In this document: positions 51,731 through 59,985 of the stretch, in pieces
Layout of the letters: the number at the start of each line of letters is the position of its first letter
How positions within the stretch are numbered: position 1 is the first letter of the stretch
Source of the DNA: Megamonas hypermegale_A
GTDB taxonomy: Bacteria > Bacillota > Negativicutes > Selenomonadales > Selenomonadaceae
DNA: 64,000 nt
Assembly: GCF_030371585.1 (NCBI RefSeq)
Contig: NZ_JAUDCE010000004.1
Reading direction: 5' to 3' (one strand)
Made by a program: the position numbers and the translations under genes
Notes under the pieces: model-generated
What the model was told of the DNA's origin: nothing
Databases searched by the model: none
The model's input: the letters and a program-made list of their open reading frames with translations, nothing else

Positions 51731-52939
51731 TTGAGTTGGAAAGCCATTTTAGCCATATTGACATGCAATGTCGTGCTAATGTCAGCAAGCTACACCATGC
51801 TCATACCGTTTCTGCCTATGTATTTAATTCAGGAACTGGGTGTTCCGGCAGACCATGCTAATATGTGGTCAGGTGTAGTATTTTCCATTTCATTTATTGT
51901 CAGTGCCGTCATGGGTCCTATCTGGGGCAAACTGTCCGATAAAAAAGGACGCAAATTAATGGCCATACGCTCCGGTGCCGGTCTTGCCATCGCTTATTTT
52001 CTCTGCGGTATCGTCAGCTCTCCATTTCAATTAATGCTCGCTCGCGCATTTCAGGGATTTGCCGCCGGTCTGTGGCCTGCCGAACTTGCCATCATGTCAG
52101 CTTACGCGCCGAAACAAAAACTCGGTTTCTGCATGGGCGTAATGCAGGGGGCACTTACTGCCGGAGGCGTTATCGGTCCGCTGCTCGGCGGCGTGCTGGC
52201 CAGTGTTTTCGGTATGCGCGTATCCTTCTTCATTGCGGCAGCCGCTCTCGGTATCATTACCCTGATTACATTCATTTTCATCAAGGAACCGCCGCGTGCG
52301 GAACAGACACCGGAGCAGATACTCGTTGCCCAGAAAGCCGAACAGGTAAATCTCTTAAAAATTCCAATGATACGCCGTTTATTAGAATGCGCCGTAGTCA
52401 TTCAAATGGCGATATTAATCCTTCAGCCGATACTGACCATCTACATCGCCGAACTCAATCACAGCATGGAAAATGTCGTTATGCTGTCCGGTATCGTCTT
52501 TTCGCTCGGCGGATTTGCCGGAGCCATCTCCTCACCGCTTTGGGGCAAATACGGTCAAAAACACGGATTTTTCCGCACCATGTGCATAACACTTGCCATT
52601 TCAGGCATAGTCCTAATCCTGCAAGCCATTCCTGATACACTCATTCCGTTTGCCGTACTGCAATTCATGTGCGGTCTGTTCTATGCCGGCGTTTATCCGT
52701 CCATAAACTCCATTCTCGTCAAAAAGAGCCCGCCCGAACAGCGCGGCCGTATTTTCGGTCTGATGTTTTCCGCCCAGCAGGTCGGTTCAACTATCGGTCC
52801 TCTCGTTGGCGGTATAATCGGTACATTCATCGGTCTGAAATTCGTCTTTATCTTTGCTGGAGCGCTGATGTTCCTGACGAGTGCTTCCATGTATCTCAAG
52901 CCCCCAATCCGCAAACCGCAAAGAAAATTCATTCACTAA
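51731..52939 (+). CDS. MFS multidrug transporter (MdtG-like)
   Basis: A 402-residue, twelve-helix antiporter. GKLSDKKGRKLMAIRSG is motif A after helix 2 and GVMQGALTAGGVIGPLLGG is motif C in helix 5, both typical of drug:proton antiporters. The start is TTG with AAAGGGATG ahead of it. It is followed by the unrecognised membrane gene at 53.0 kb, 68 bases on. Substrate unknown. Confidence 0.88.
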   Translation: MSWKAILAILTCNVVLMSASYTMLIPFLPMYLIQELGVPADHANMWSGVVFSISFIVSAVMGPIWGKLSDKKGRKLMAIRSGAGLAIAYFLCGIVSSPFQLMLARAFQGFAAGLWPAELAIMSAYAPKQKLGFCMGVMQGALTAGGVIGPLLGGVLASVFGMRVSFFIAAAALGIITLITFIFIKEPPRAEQTPEQILVAQKAEQVNLLKIPMIRRLLECAVVIQMAILILQPILTIYIAELNHSMENVVMLSGIVFSLGGFAGAISSPLWGKYGQKHGFFRTMCITLAISGIVLILQAIPDTLIPFAVLQFMCGLFYAGVYPSINSILVKKSPPEQRGRIFGLMFSAQQVGSTIGPLVGGIIGTFIGLKFVFIFAGALMFLTSASMYLKPPIRKPQRKFIH

Positions 52940-53007
52940 ACAACCATATAAATTTAAAGTTATACAGGAGGTACAAAATGTACCTCCATTTTTATTAAGG
53001 TGATATT

Positions 53008-53490
53008 ATGAACAAAAAAATTTTCCTCTTGCTTCTTATCGTTATTTTTTTAATCATACTTAACTATTACAATTATTTTACTGTTGCTCTTATTATATAC
53101 AGCCTTACACTTCTGGAATTTGGCAGCGGCTTCTTTTTACTATTTTCTTCCCAACCTTCCGTTCATAATAAAATCCTATCGTTTTATCGTAAAATATCTT
53201 TTATCAACGATGATTATGCAAAAGCCCTTGCCAAAAACTTTCAGCCTGCACGGAAACTGTTCGGCAAAGAACTTATGCTCAATGCCATATTTGTATTCAG
53301 CCTGAGCATTGATTTTCTGTTACGATTATTGCCATTAAGCGAAGTTTTGCAGGAAAATAAAACCAGTATAGCCTTAGCTGTAAAATTGCCTGTTCTCATT
53401 TTCTACATTCCCGCTTCCATTTATATTTCCGCCAAAGTAAAAAAACTGTCATCCGACAAAATATCAGATGACAGCCCCTGGAAATTATGA
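53008..53490 (+). CDS. Unrecognised membrane protein (4 helices)
   Basis: A 160-residue hydrophobic protein with four probable helices (about 5-22, 25-48, 90-110 and 120-145) and a charged loop between helices 2 and 3 (NKILSFYRKISFINDDYAKA). No family recognised. Base composition is markedly AT-richer than the MFS gene before it. It is the first of a short cluster of exported or membrane proteins in one direction, and the next gene starts within a few bases of its stop. Confidence 0.6.
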   Translation: MNKKIFLLLLIVIFLIILNYYNYFTVALIIYSLTLLEFGSGFFLLFSSQPSVHNKILSFYRKISFINDDYAKALAKNFQPARKLFGKELMLNAIFVFSLSIDFLLRLLPLSEVLQENKTSIALAVKLPVLIFYIPASIYISAKVKKLSSDKISDDSPWKL

Positions 53491-53504
53491 AAGAAGATTT
53501 TATT

Positions 53505-53981
53505 ATGAAATATAAAAAGTCCATATTTACTCTTTTTATTCTATTATTTATTTTATATATTTATTTGTCCGACAATTATAGCCAATCCGAAAATCAAGCC
53601 ATTCCCTATCGTGATTATATATTCGATGTTATCACCACAAAATCCGCTTATAACGATAAATATTCTACCCATATACCAAAGGAAGTTTTTTACGCATTAA
53701 ATCAAGCACGCTATCAAAATACCATCAGTACTACCGCAAAAGTTACCATTGATATCAAGCAGGAAAATTATTCCGTCGAAAACGGCTGGGGATATCTCTA
53801 TCCTTTATCCACCACCTGGCAAAATCTGTTGATATACGACTGCACAATGAATTACACCATCAACTTTTACAATACAAATAACGAATTAATTTCGCAGATA
53901 AACAATCAAATCCATTTTATCATTCATCAAGCCAAAAATGATGACAGCTGGTTTATCATTCAATACCACGAAGAACCTTAA
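53505..53981 (+). CDS. Unrecognised membrane-anchored exported protein
   Basis: About 158 residues: a short basic start, one membrane helix (about 6-22) and an extracytoplasmic domain of about 130 residues ending DDSWFIIQYHEEP. The layout and the closing W-x-I/L-x2-Y-x-E pattern resemble the protein at 54799-55308, so they may be distant paralogues. The ATG at 53505 is preferred because GAAAGAAG lies upstream; an ATG six codons earlier overlaps the previous gene. Function unknown. Confidence 0.55.
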   Translation: MKYKKSIFTLFILLFILYIYLSDNYSQSENQAIPYRDYIFDVITTKSAYNDKYSTHIPKEVFYALNQARYQNTISTTAKVTIDIKQENYSVENGWGYLYPLSTTWQNLLIYDCTMNYTINFYNTNNELISQINNQIHFIIHQAKNDDSWFIIQYHEEP

Positions 53982-54070
53982 AAAAAAATCGTCAATCATA
54001 ACTCTTTTTGACTGTATTTTAATTTAATAATATACCTGTTTCAAAACTTTATTTTCAAAGGAGTGATAAT

Positions 54071-54787
54071 ATGCTTAAAATTTTTGCTCTGTTTTTATTT
54101 TTATCAACAAGCCTCTTTTCCATGTCGATTGCCTATGCTTCGACCATTATCGATAAACCTATTGTTAAACAAATTCAATATGATGAAAAAACGCAACAAT
54201 ATAATGCAATTAACCTCGAATTTGATAACAAAGAAATCGCCATCCCCTGTGTTACGAAAAAAACGGATACTATTGATAAACCCGTACTGTTTTCCGAATC
54301 AGACAGCAATTTTATCTTTATCGCTGTAAGCAGACATCTCGGTACAGGATTATATAAAACGGATGCACTGATTTTCAATGCGGCTACACTGCAAAATGTT
54401 CCGCTGAAAAAAGATACTGATTTTATCCGGCATAATTTCTCTTCTCAAATTTCTTATACAGCTAAAACAATTTCTCTCTTTACAACCAATCAGACAATCA
54501 TTCTGCAAAATAAATCCCGCTTAAATGATATTTTCACAGCCTGTCAGCAAAATCCTGCCCGCTTTGCCGATTATAATGAATTTATCTTTCCGCCTAATAT
54601 GCAATACCGCTATCAGTATATGCCGCAATCCGGCAGTAATATAGTCTGCTCACACGGATTGGAATTTCTGCATAACTGGCTTATCGGTGATATAATGGTT
54701 TTATACAGATATAATCCGACTACAAATTGTTTTGAGCCAGATAAAACTTCTACAATTAAAATAAACATTTTCCCTGTATATCAATGA
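54071..54787 (+). CDS. Unrecognised exported protein
   Basis: A 238-residue protein with a signal peptide (about 1-24, cleavage near AYA-STII) and a soluble, beta-rich-looking remainder containing two cysteines (IFTACQQ and SNIVCSHG, plus NCFEPD), which could form a disulfide. No family recognised. AAAGGAGTG precedes the start. It overlaps the next frame by a few bases and belongs to the same AT-rich cluster. Confidence 0.6.
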   Translation: MLKIFALFLFLSTSLFSMSIAYASTIIDKPIVKQIQYDEKTQQYNAINLEFDNKEIAIPCVTKKTDTIDKPVLFSESDSNFIFIAVSRHLGTGLYKTDALIFNAATLQNVPLKKDTDFIRHNFSSQISYTAKTISLFTTNQTIILQNKSRLNDIFTACQQNPARFADYNEFIFPPNMQYRYQYMPQSGSNIVCSHGLEFLHNWLIGDIMVLYRYNPTTNCFEPDKTSTIKINIFPVYQ

Positions 54788-54798
54788 AGGCGATTATC

Positions 54799-55308
54799 AT
54801 GAAAAAAATCTATCTTTTAATTTTAATCCTGCTTATATTAATCATTCAAAACATAGGTATTCCGCCTTTATATCAGTTGGAAAAACCTCTTAAAAACTAT
54901 CAAATAACAGCTAAAGACTATCCTAAATATATAGACTGCGAACAGCTGATGAATGATGTAAGCTCCGCCAAAGTTTCTTATGCACAGGTGCAGGATTATA
55001 TGACAGAGCAGGTATACAATGCTTTATCCGGCAAAACAAAATCATGGTATACCGAAAACGGTGAAATTTACAATACAGAAATCAAAGTCATTAACGAACA
55101 GCTTGATACAAAAAATCCACAGACTGTTTATATCGAACTGCTTTACTTTTTCCAATCACCGACAGAAAACAAAGGCGGTATATGGTACGCCAAAGTATCT
55201 GCCGTTAAAAACGAAAATACATGGAAACTTTTAAAATATACGGAAGCCGTTTCCAAACCTCCGTTAGACACATTGAATGTTACTGTTACTAAAAATCGAG
55301 ATGGCTAA
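54799..55308 (+). CDS. Unrecognised membrane-anchored exported protein
   Basis: About 169 residues with an N-terminal membrane helix (about 4-20) and an extracytoplasmic domain. EQVYNALSGKTKSWY and NTWKLLKYTEAV match in position and pattern the EVFYALNQ and DDSWFIIQYHEE segments of the protein at 53505. The start at 54799 has GAAGG upstream, within the end of the preceding gene. Function unknown; a small NTF2-like or lipoprotein-like domain is possible. Confidence 0.55.
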   Translation: MKKIYLLILILLILIIQNIGIPPLYQLEKPLKNYQITAKDYPKYIDCEQLMNDVSSAKVSYAQVQDYMTEQVYNALSGKTKSWYTENGEIYNTEIKVINEQLDTKNPQTVYIELLYFFQSPTENKGGIWYAKVSAVKNENTWKLLKYTEAVSKPPLDTLNVTVTKNRDG

Positions 55309-55309
55309 T

Positions 55310-55396
55310 ATGAAAAAATATATTCTCATTTTAACAACATTGTCCATCTGCTTTATGATTATATGCAATATAAATAAATCCGTTTTATATTATTGA
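55310..55396 (+). pseudogene. 28-codon remnant or micro-ORF resembling the start of the preceding genes
   Basis: The frame reads MKKYILILTTLSICFMIICN and stops after 28 codons. It resembles the hydrophobic N-termini of the two anchored proteins before it, and starts one base after their last stop. It could be the truncated start of a third paralogue, or a small membrane peptide. Its stop codon overlaps the -35 of the following RNA gene. Confidence 0.35.
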
Positions 55397-55421
55397 AATA
55401 TTTTTTTCAATAAGTTATAAT
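55393..55421 (+). promoter_or_regulatory. Promoter of the ncRNA
   Basis: TTGAAA, 17-base spacer, TATAAT. No reading frame follows, only structured sequence. Confidence 0.75.
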
Positions 55422-55427
55422 AAACGC

Positions 55428-55635
55428 GTGAACAAACAAAAAAGGCAAGTAACTATATACTGAAACACGTCCGTCAACGTGCTGACATTTCACTATCATT
55501 TAAGATTGGTGAGTAAAATCGCTATCGTTAACGTTATGCCTGACTATATGCTAAAGATTTCTAATCTCTAAACATATGAGCGATAAACAGAAGCACCGCT
55601 ATGAAAGTCAATCAGTAATATAATTTGCTTGTCTC
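55428..55635 (+). ncRNA. ssrS: Structured small RNA, possibly 6S RNA
   Basis: A ~200-base non-coding stretch stands between a full promoter and a terminator. Its two ends pair over about 20 positions with interruptions (GGCAAGTAACTATATACTGA with TCAGTAATATAATTTGCTTGTC), giving a long rod with internal hairpins such as CACG-TCCGTCAA-CGTG. Length, rod shape and an open middle region fit 6S RNA, which binds the housekeeping RNA polymerase. I could not match a conserved primary motif, so the family call is tentative. Confidence 0.5.
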
Positions 55636-55660
55636 GTTTTTCGTTATAACAATAATACAA

Positions 55661-55700
55661 GCCGTTGTATAGATTTTAAAACCTATGCAACGGCTTTTTT
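55661..55700 (+). terminator. Terminator of the ncRNA
   Basis: GCCGTTGTATAG pairs with CTATGCAACGGC, followed by TTTTTT. Confidence 0.85.
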
Positions 55701-55709
55701 CTTTACTTA

Positions 55710-58700
55710 TTATTTTACAATTTTATTTTCGCTGTCCGGCGTTATTTTAAACCATGCGGCATATATCGTCGGTAAGATTAAAAGCGTCAATACAGTCGCT
55801 ACCAAAAGTCCGCACGATATGGCAATCGCCATAGAGCCCCAGAGCGGGCTCGATACGAGCGGCATCATGCCGAGTATCGCTGCAGCGGCTGTCAGCATTA
55901 TCGGACGAAAACGCAATACGGCCGAGTCTATAATGGCCTCCCACGGTTTTTCGCCGTCTGCCATATGTTTTTTTATCTGGTCGATTAAGATAATGGAATT
56001 GCGGATTATCATGCCCGAAAGCGCCAAAATCCCCAGTATCGCCACAAAACCGATCGGCTTGTCGAATATCAGCATGCCGAAGCTTACACCGATTATGCCG
56101 AGCGGTGCTGTAAGTGCCGTTATCACCATGAGCTGTACACTCCTGAGCTGGAACATCAAAATGGTAATGATGACGAGAAGCATCACCGGCAGCGGTTCGG
56201 AAAGGTATTTCAGCGATTTTTCACTGTTTTCCACATTGCCGTCCACATGTATGCTGTAGCCCAGCGGCAGATTATTTTCTATCTCTTTCAGCTGAGCAGC
56301 AACTTTATTTGTGGCATCATTGGCCGTGCCTGCATAGATATTGCCCTGCACTTTAATCGTCGGCTTCAAATCGCGCCGCCAGATTACGCCGTCCTCTGCC
56401 CGATAGCTGATTTTCGCCACTTGCTCCAGCGGTACATAACCGTACTGACCCAAATAAATCGGCAGATTGCGGATTTCGTCAAGTTTATCCCTGTCGTCGT
56501 CTTTAAGACGCATTACAATATCAATCGTTCTGTCGCCTGTATAAAACTGCGCCGCCGTCGCTCCCGTTATTTCCGTATAAAGCGTCTGCGCCACAGCCTG
56601 GCTGGATATACCCATGGAACGCAGTTTATCCTGGTCAAATTCAAGATGAATTGTCTTTGCTTTTTCCTGCCAGTCAAAATTAACATTATAGATATTACTG
56701 TCGCTGCGCATTACATCAGCCACCTGACCGGCTATTTCCTTGACCTTGTCCGTATCGTAGCCTGATACACGGAACATCACCGGATAATCGGCCGGCGGTC
56801 CCATTTCAATCAGTTTTATGTTCGACTGGACTTCCGGAAATTGTTCGTTCAGCGTTTGCGCCAGTTTTTCACGCAGATATTCCCGGGCATCTACATCTTT
56901 GGCCGTAATTATGAACTGTGCATAATTGTCTTTCGGCAAAACCGGTTCAAACTGCAGAACGAAACGCGACGAGCCCTGTCCCGTGTAATAGGCGAAATTA
57001 TTTATTTTATCGCTCTCTTCATTTAACACCTGCGCCAGTTTCTGCGCCTGTGCTTCCGTCGCTTTAAGAGATGAGCCTTCCGGCAAAGTCAGCTCCACGA
57101 CAAGCTCCGGCCGAAGCGACGGCGGGAAAAACTCCTGTTTTACAAAGCTCATGCAGTAAAGCGAAACGATAAATACGCCCACCGTTCCTGCCAATACTTT
57201 CCAGCGATGTGTAAGACACAAATGCAGTATTTTCCTGAATACCTGATAAAATCTGCTTTGATACGGATTAATCTTACCATCATTATCACGCTTGATTTTA
57301 ACCTTGATGATTTTATAACCATACAGCGGAGCTACCATGACTGAGACGAACCAGGACAGAATAAGCGCCATTCCTACAACAGGAAACAGTGCCCTGCAAA
57401 ATTCGGACGCTGCGCCGTTGGAAAAAGCCACCGGTATGAAACCGGCGCACGTTATGAGCGTACCGCTGAGCATCGGCATGGCCGTCGCCCGATAAGCATA
57501 GCAAGCGGCCTCAAAACGGCTTAGGCCTTCCTCCAGTTTCACGCTCATCATCTCGACGGCTATAATCGCATCGTCGACCAATAGACCAAGGGAAATAATC
57601 AGCGCTCCGAGCGAAACTTTATGCAAATCAATGCCCGTTATCCCCATGCCCACAAATACACCGGCAATAACGAGCGGAATACAGCCCGCTACAACGAGCC
57701 CCGTTCTTACGCCCAGGCTGAGAAAACTTACAGCCAGAACGATGATTACCGCTTCACGAAGCGAACCGACAAATTCATCAATAGAATTTTTTACCACCTG
57801 CGGCTGGTCGGAAACCTGATGAATTTCCAACCCTGCCGGCATGGATTTTTCCACTGTATCAATCGTATCTTTCAGATTTTCCCCGAGCTTTAAAATATTG
57901 CCGCCATTTTCCATGGAAACGGCCAGACCGACAGCCGGCTGCCCGTTGTAAAACATCTTCGGCTCCGCCGGTTCTACCGACCGCCGCTCTACTGTAGCAA
58001 TATCCCCCAGCCGCAGAATTCTGTCGCCGGCATTAATCGGCATATTCTTCAGCATTTCCACATCAGCAAACTGTCCGCTGAAACGCACATACACATTGTC
58101 CGTCTGCGTTTCCACCATACCGGCCGGCGTCATCTGCTGCTGCGACTGCACGGCATTTGCTATATCCTGCGGGCTTATGCCGAGCTCAAAAAGCTTTTCC
58201 TTTGCCGCCTCAATATAGATTTTCTCCGGCTGTTCGCCGATAATCTCCACTTTGCTGACATTATCTATGCCGAGCAGAATACGCCTGATTTTTTCCGCCC
58301 GCTGGCGCATTTCCTCATATGAATATCCGTCGCCCGTTATGGCGTAAATCGAACCGTACACGTCATCAAAGCGGTCATTGTAATACGGCCCGTATACGCC
58401 GTCCGGCAAATCCTCTTTTATATCGTTCACCATATTGCGCACTTCCAGCCAGGTAAAGCGGATTTTATCGGCATCCACATCATCTCTGAGCGTAACGTAG
58501 ATGGCAGCTTCTCCTGCGCGCGAAAAACTTTTTACATAATCAATACCCGGTGTATCCTGCAATTTCTTTTCAATCTTGTCCGTTACCTGCTGTTCCATCT
58601 GCACGGCATCGGCTCCCGGCCAGCCTACGCTTACAATCATCTGGCGAATGGTATACGCCGGGTCTTCCATGCGTCCCAGCTTCATATACGAGAAAATTCC

Positions 58701-58775
58701 CGCGATAAAAATTACGGCGATAAAATACCAGACGAGATTTTTATTTTTCAATGATACTTCCGTCAAATTTCTCAT
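55710..58775 (-). CDS. RND efflux transporter, inner-membrane pump subunit (HAE1/AcrB-like)
   Basis: A 1021-residue proton-driven pump with twelve helices and two large periplasmic loops. It has the N-terminal helix LVWYFIAVIFIAGIFSYMKL, the helix-4 charged residues in LGLLVDDAIIAVEMM, and a repeat of the helical bundle from about residue 520. The gene overlaps the adaptor gene by four bases (ATGA). No outer-membrane channel gene is in the operon, so it must use a TolC-like protein encoded elsewhere. The pump implies a double membrane. Substrate unknown. Confidence 0.92.
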   Translation of the reverse strand: MRNLTEVSLKNKNLVWYFIAVIFIAGIFSYMKLGRMEDPAYTIRQMIVSVGWPGADAVQMEQQVTDKIEKKLQDTPGIDYVKSFSRAGEAAIYVTLRDDVDADKIRFTWLEVRNMVNDIKEDLPDGVYGPYYNDRFDDVYGSIYAITGDGYSYEEMRQRAEKIRRILLGIDNVSKVEIIGEQPEKIYIEAAKEKLFELGISPQDIANAVQSQQQMTPAGMVETQTDNVYVRFSGQFADVEMLKNMPINAGDRILRLGDIATVERRSVEPAEPKMFYNGQPAVGLAVSMENGGNILKLGENLKDTIDTVEKSMPAGLEIHQVSDQPQVVKNSIDEFVGSLREAVIIVLAVSFLSLGVRTGLVVAGCIPLVIAGVFVGMGITGIDLHKVSLGALIISLGLLVDDAIIAVEMMSVKLEEGLSRFEAACYAYRATAMPMLSGTLITCAGFIPVAFSNGAASEFCRALFPVVGMALILSWFVSVMVAPLYGYKIIKVKIKRDNDGKINPYQSRFYQVFRKILHLCLTHRWKVLAGTVGVFIVSLYCMSFVKQEFFPPSLRPELVVELTLPEGSSLKATEAQAQKLAQVLNEESDKINNFAYYTGQGSSRFVLQFEPVLPKDNYAQFIITAKDVDAREYLREKLAQTLNEQFPEVQSNIKLIEMGPPADYPVMFRVSGYDTDKVKEIAGQVADVMRSDSNIYNVNFDWQEKAKTIHLEFDQDKLRSMGISSQAVAQTLYTEITGATAAQFYTGDRTIDIVMRLKDDDRDKLDEIRNLPIYLGQYGYVPLEQVAKISYRAEDGVIWRRDLKPTIKVQGNIYAGTANDATNKVAAQLKEIENNLPLGYSIHVDGNVENSEKSLKYLSEPLPVMLLVIITILMFQLRSVQLMVITALTAPLGIIGVSFGMLIFDKPIGFVAILGILALSGMIIRNSIILIDQIKKHMADGEKPWEAIIDSAVLRFRPIMLTAAAAILGMMPLVSSPLWGSMAIAISCGLLVATVLTLLILPTIYAAWFKITPDSENKIVK

Positions 58776-59857
58776 AAAGCATCACCGTCCAAAAGTTTTA
58801 CGTTCTGCCCAGCAAAAAGCTTATGCACACCTGCCGTGACAACGATATCGCCTTCATTGAGACCAGTAACCTGAACATCGTTTTTACCGAAAGATACTAC
58901 ATTTATATCCTTCAGTTCCGCCTTATTTTCACTGTTCACTATCCATACCTGCGTTTTATTTTCCGTCTGATACAGTGCCGTAAGCGGCAGCGTGATATAA
59001 TCCGTTCCGGTATATTCCGGGCTGAATGCCACATTGGCCGTCATGCCCAGCTGAATATCCGGCAGGGTCTGCTCAAGACTTATCCGCACTTTATACGTTC
59101 TGGCCACGTCATCAGCCATCGGGGCGATTTCTCTGACTGCTCCGATAACTTCTGTATTGTTCAATGCCCAGAAAGTGACCGTCGCTTCTTGCCCCATACG
59201 TATCGTCTGTATCTTATTTTCCGGTACGGAAATTTCTATTTCCCGCTCGCCGTCCTGAACAATCGTCGCTACCGTCTGTCCGGCGGAAACTACTTGACCG
59301 GCTTCACCGGTAACGGCTGATATTACGCCCGAACCGTCCGCTGTGAGTTGTGTATAATTTAAAGCATTCTGCCCCTGTTCGCGCTGGGCTATAGCCTGAT
59401 TGTATGCAGCCAGAGCATTTTTATAGGAATTTTTATACTGGTCCAGCTCCTGTGCGCTTACGGCGGAAGAAGCATACAGCTGTTCATACCGGCTGAATGT
59501 CGTCTGCGCCAGTTCCAGCTGCGAGCGCGCCGACTGTACCTGCGCTTCATACACATTCAAATTCTGCCTGATATCCCTGTCATCAATAATCATCAGCACA
59601 TCACCCGCCGATACACTGTCCCCGACGTTCACATTGCGCGCCAGAATTTTACCGCTGACCTGAAATGCCAGATTGCTCTCATAGCGCCCTTTCACCGTAC
59701 CGGCATAATTATCCTCACTGCTTTGCGCATTGTACGAAACGGTCTGCGTTTTTACGTACACAGAGTTATCCACAGCCTGTTCATCTTTTCCACAACCTGT
59801 GACTAAAAATATCGACAATAACAAAAATATCCACAATAACTTCAATTTCATCCCCAA
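58772..59857 (-). CDS. RND efflux periplasmic adaptor (membrane fusion lipoprotein)
   Basis: A 361-residue lipoprotein: signal peptide and lipobox (FLVTGC, Cys22) then the usual adaptor order. A barrel-sandwich half (GNVGDSVSAGDVLMIIDD-like), an alpha-helical hairpin (about 90-145, QSARSQLELAQTTFSRYEQL), the second lipoyl half, a beta barrel and a membrane-proximal domain follow. It bridges the RND pump to an outer-membrane channel. It is first in the two-gene operon. Three DnaA-box-like 9-mers near 59.77-59.84 kb fall in its start region, probably by chance or origin proximity. Confidence 0.92.
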   Translation of the reverse strand: MGMKLKLLWIFLLLSIFLVTGCGKDEQAVDNSVYVKTQTVSYNAQSSEDNYAGTVKGRYESNLAFQVSGKILARNVNVGDSVSAGDVLMIIDDRDIRQNLNVYEAQVQSARSQLELAQTTFSRYEQLYASSAVSAQELDQYKNSYKNALAAYNQAIAQREQGQNALNYTQLTADGSGVISAVTGEAGQVVSAGQTVATIVQDGEREIEISVPENKIQTIRMGQEATVTFWALNNTEVIGAVREIAPMADDVARTYKVRISLEQTLPDIQLGMTANVAFSPEYTGTDYITLPLTALYQTENKTQVWIVNSENKAELKDINVVSFGKNDVQVTGLNEGDIVVTAGVHKLFAGQNVKLLDGDAL

Positions 59858-59913
59858 TCCCTCCTTAAAACAAAATATACATCATCTATATAATATCACA
59901 ACTATATTCAAAA

Positions 59914-59970
59914 CAAAAAAGAGATTGCAATTATACACGGTTTAATTCCGTATAACTGCAATCTCTTTTT
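59914..59970. terminator. Terminator of accC
   Basis: AGAGATTGCA pairs with TGCAATCTCT with further pairing inside (TATACGG/CCGTGTATA), flanked by A- and T-runs on both sides. Confidence 0.75.
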
Positions 59971-59985
59971 AATAAACATGTTTAA

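Noticed and set aside
55428..55635. The ncRNA as a second yybP-ykoY riboswitch
   Set aside because: Only the first few bases (GGCAAGTAAC) look similar; the closing GTGAGAC element is missing and no gene follows on the same strand.
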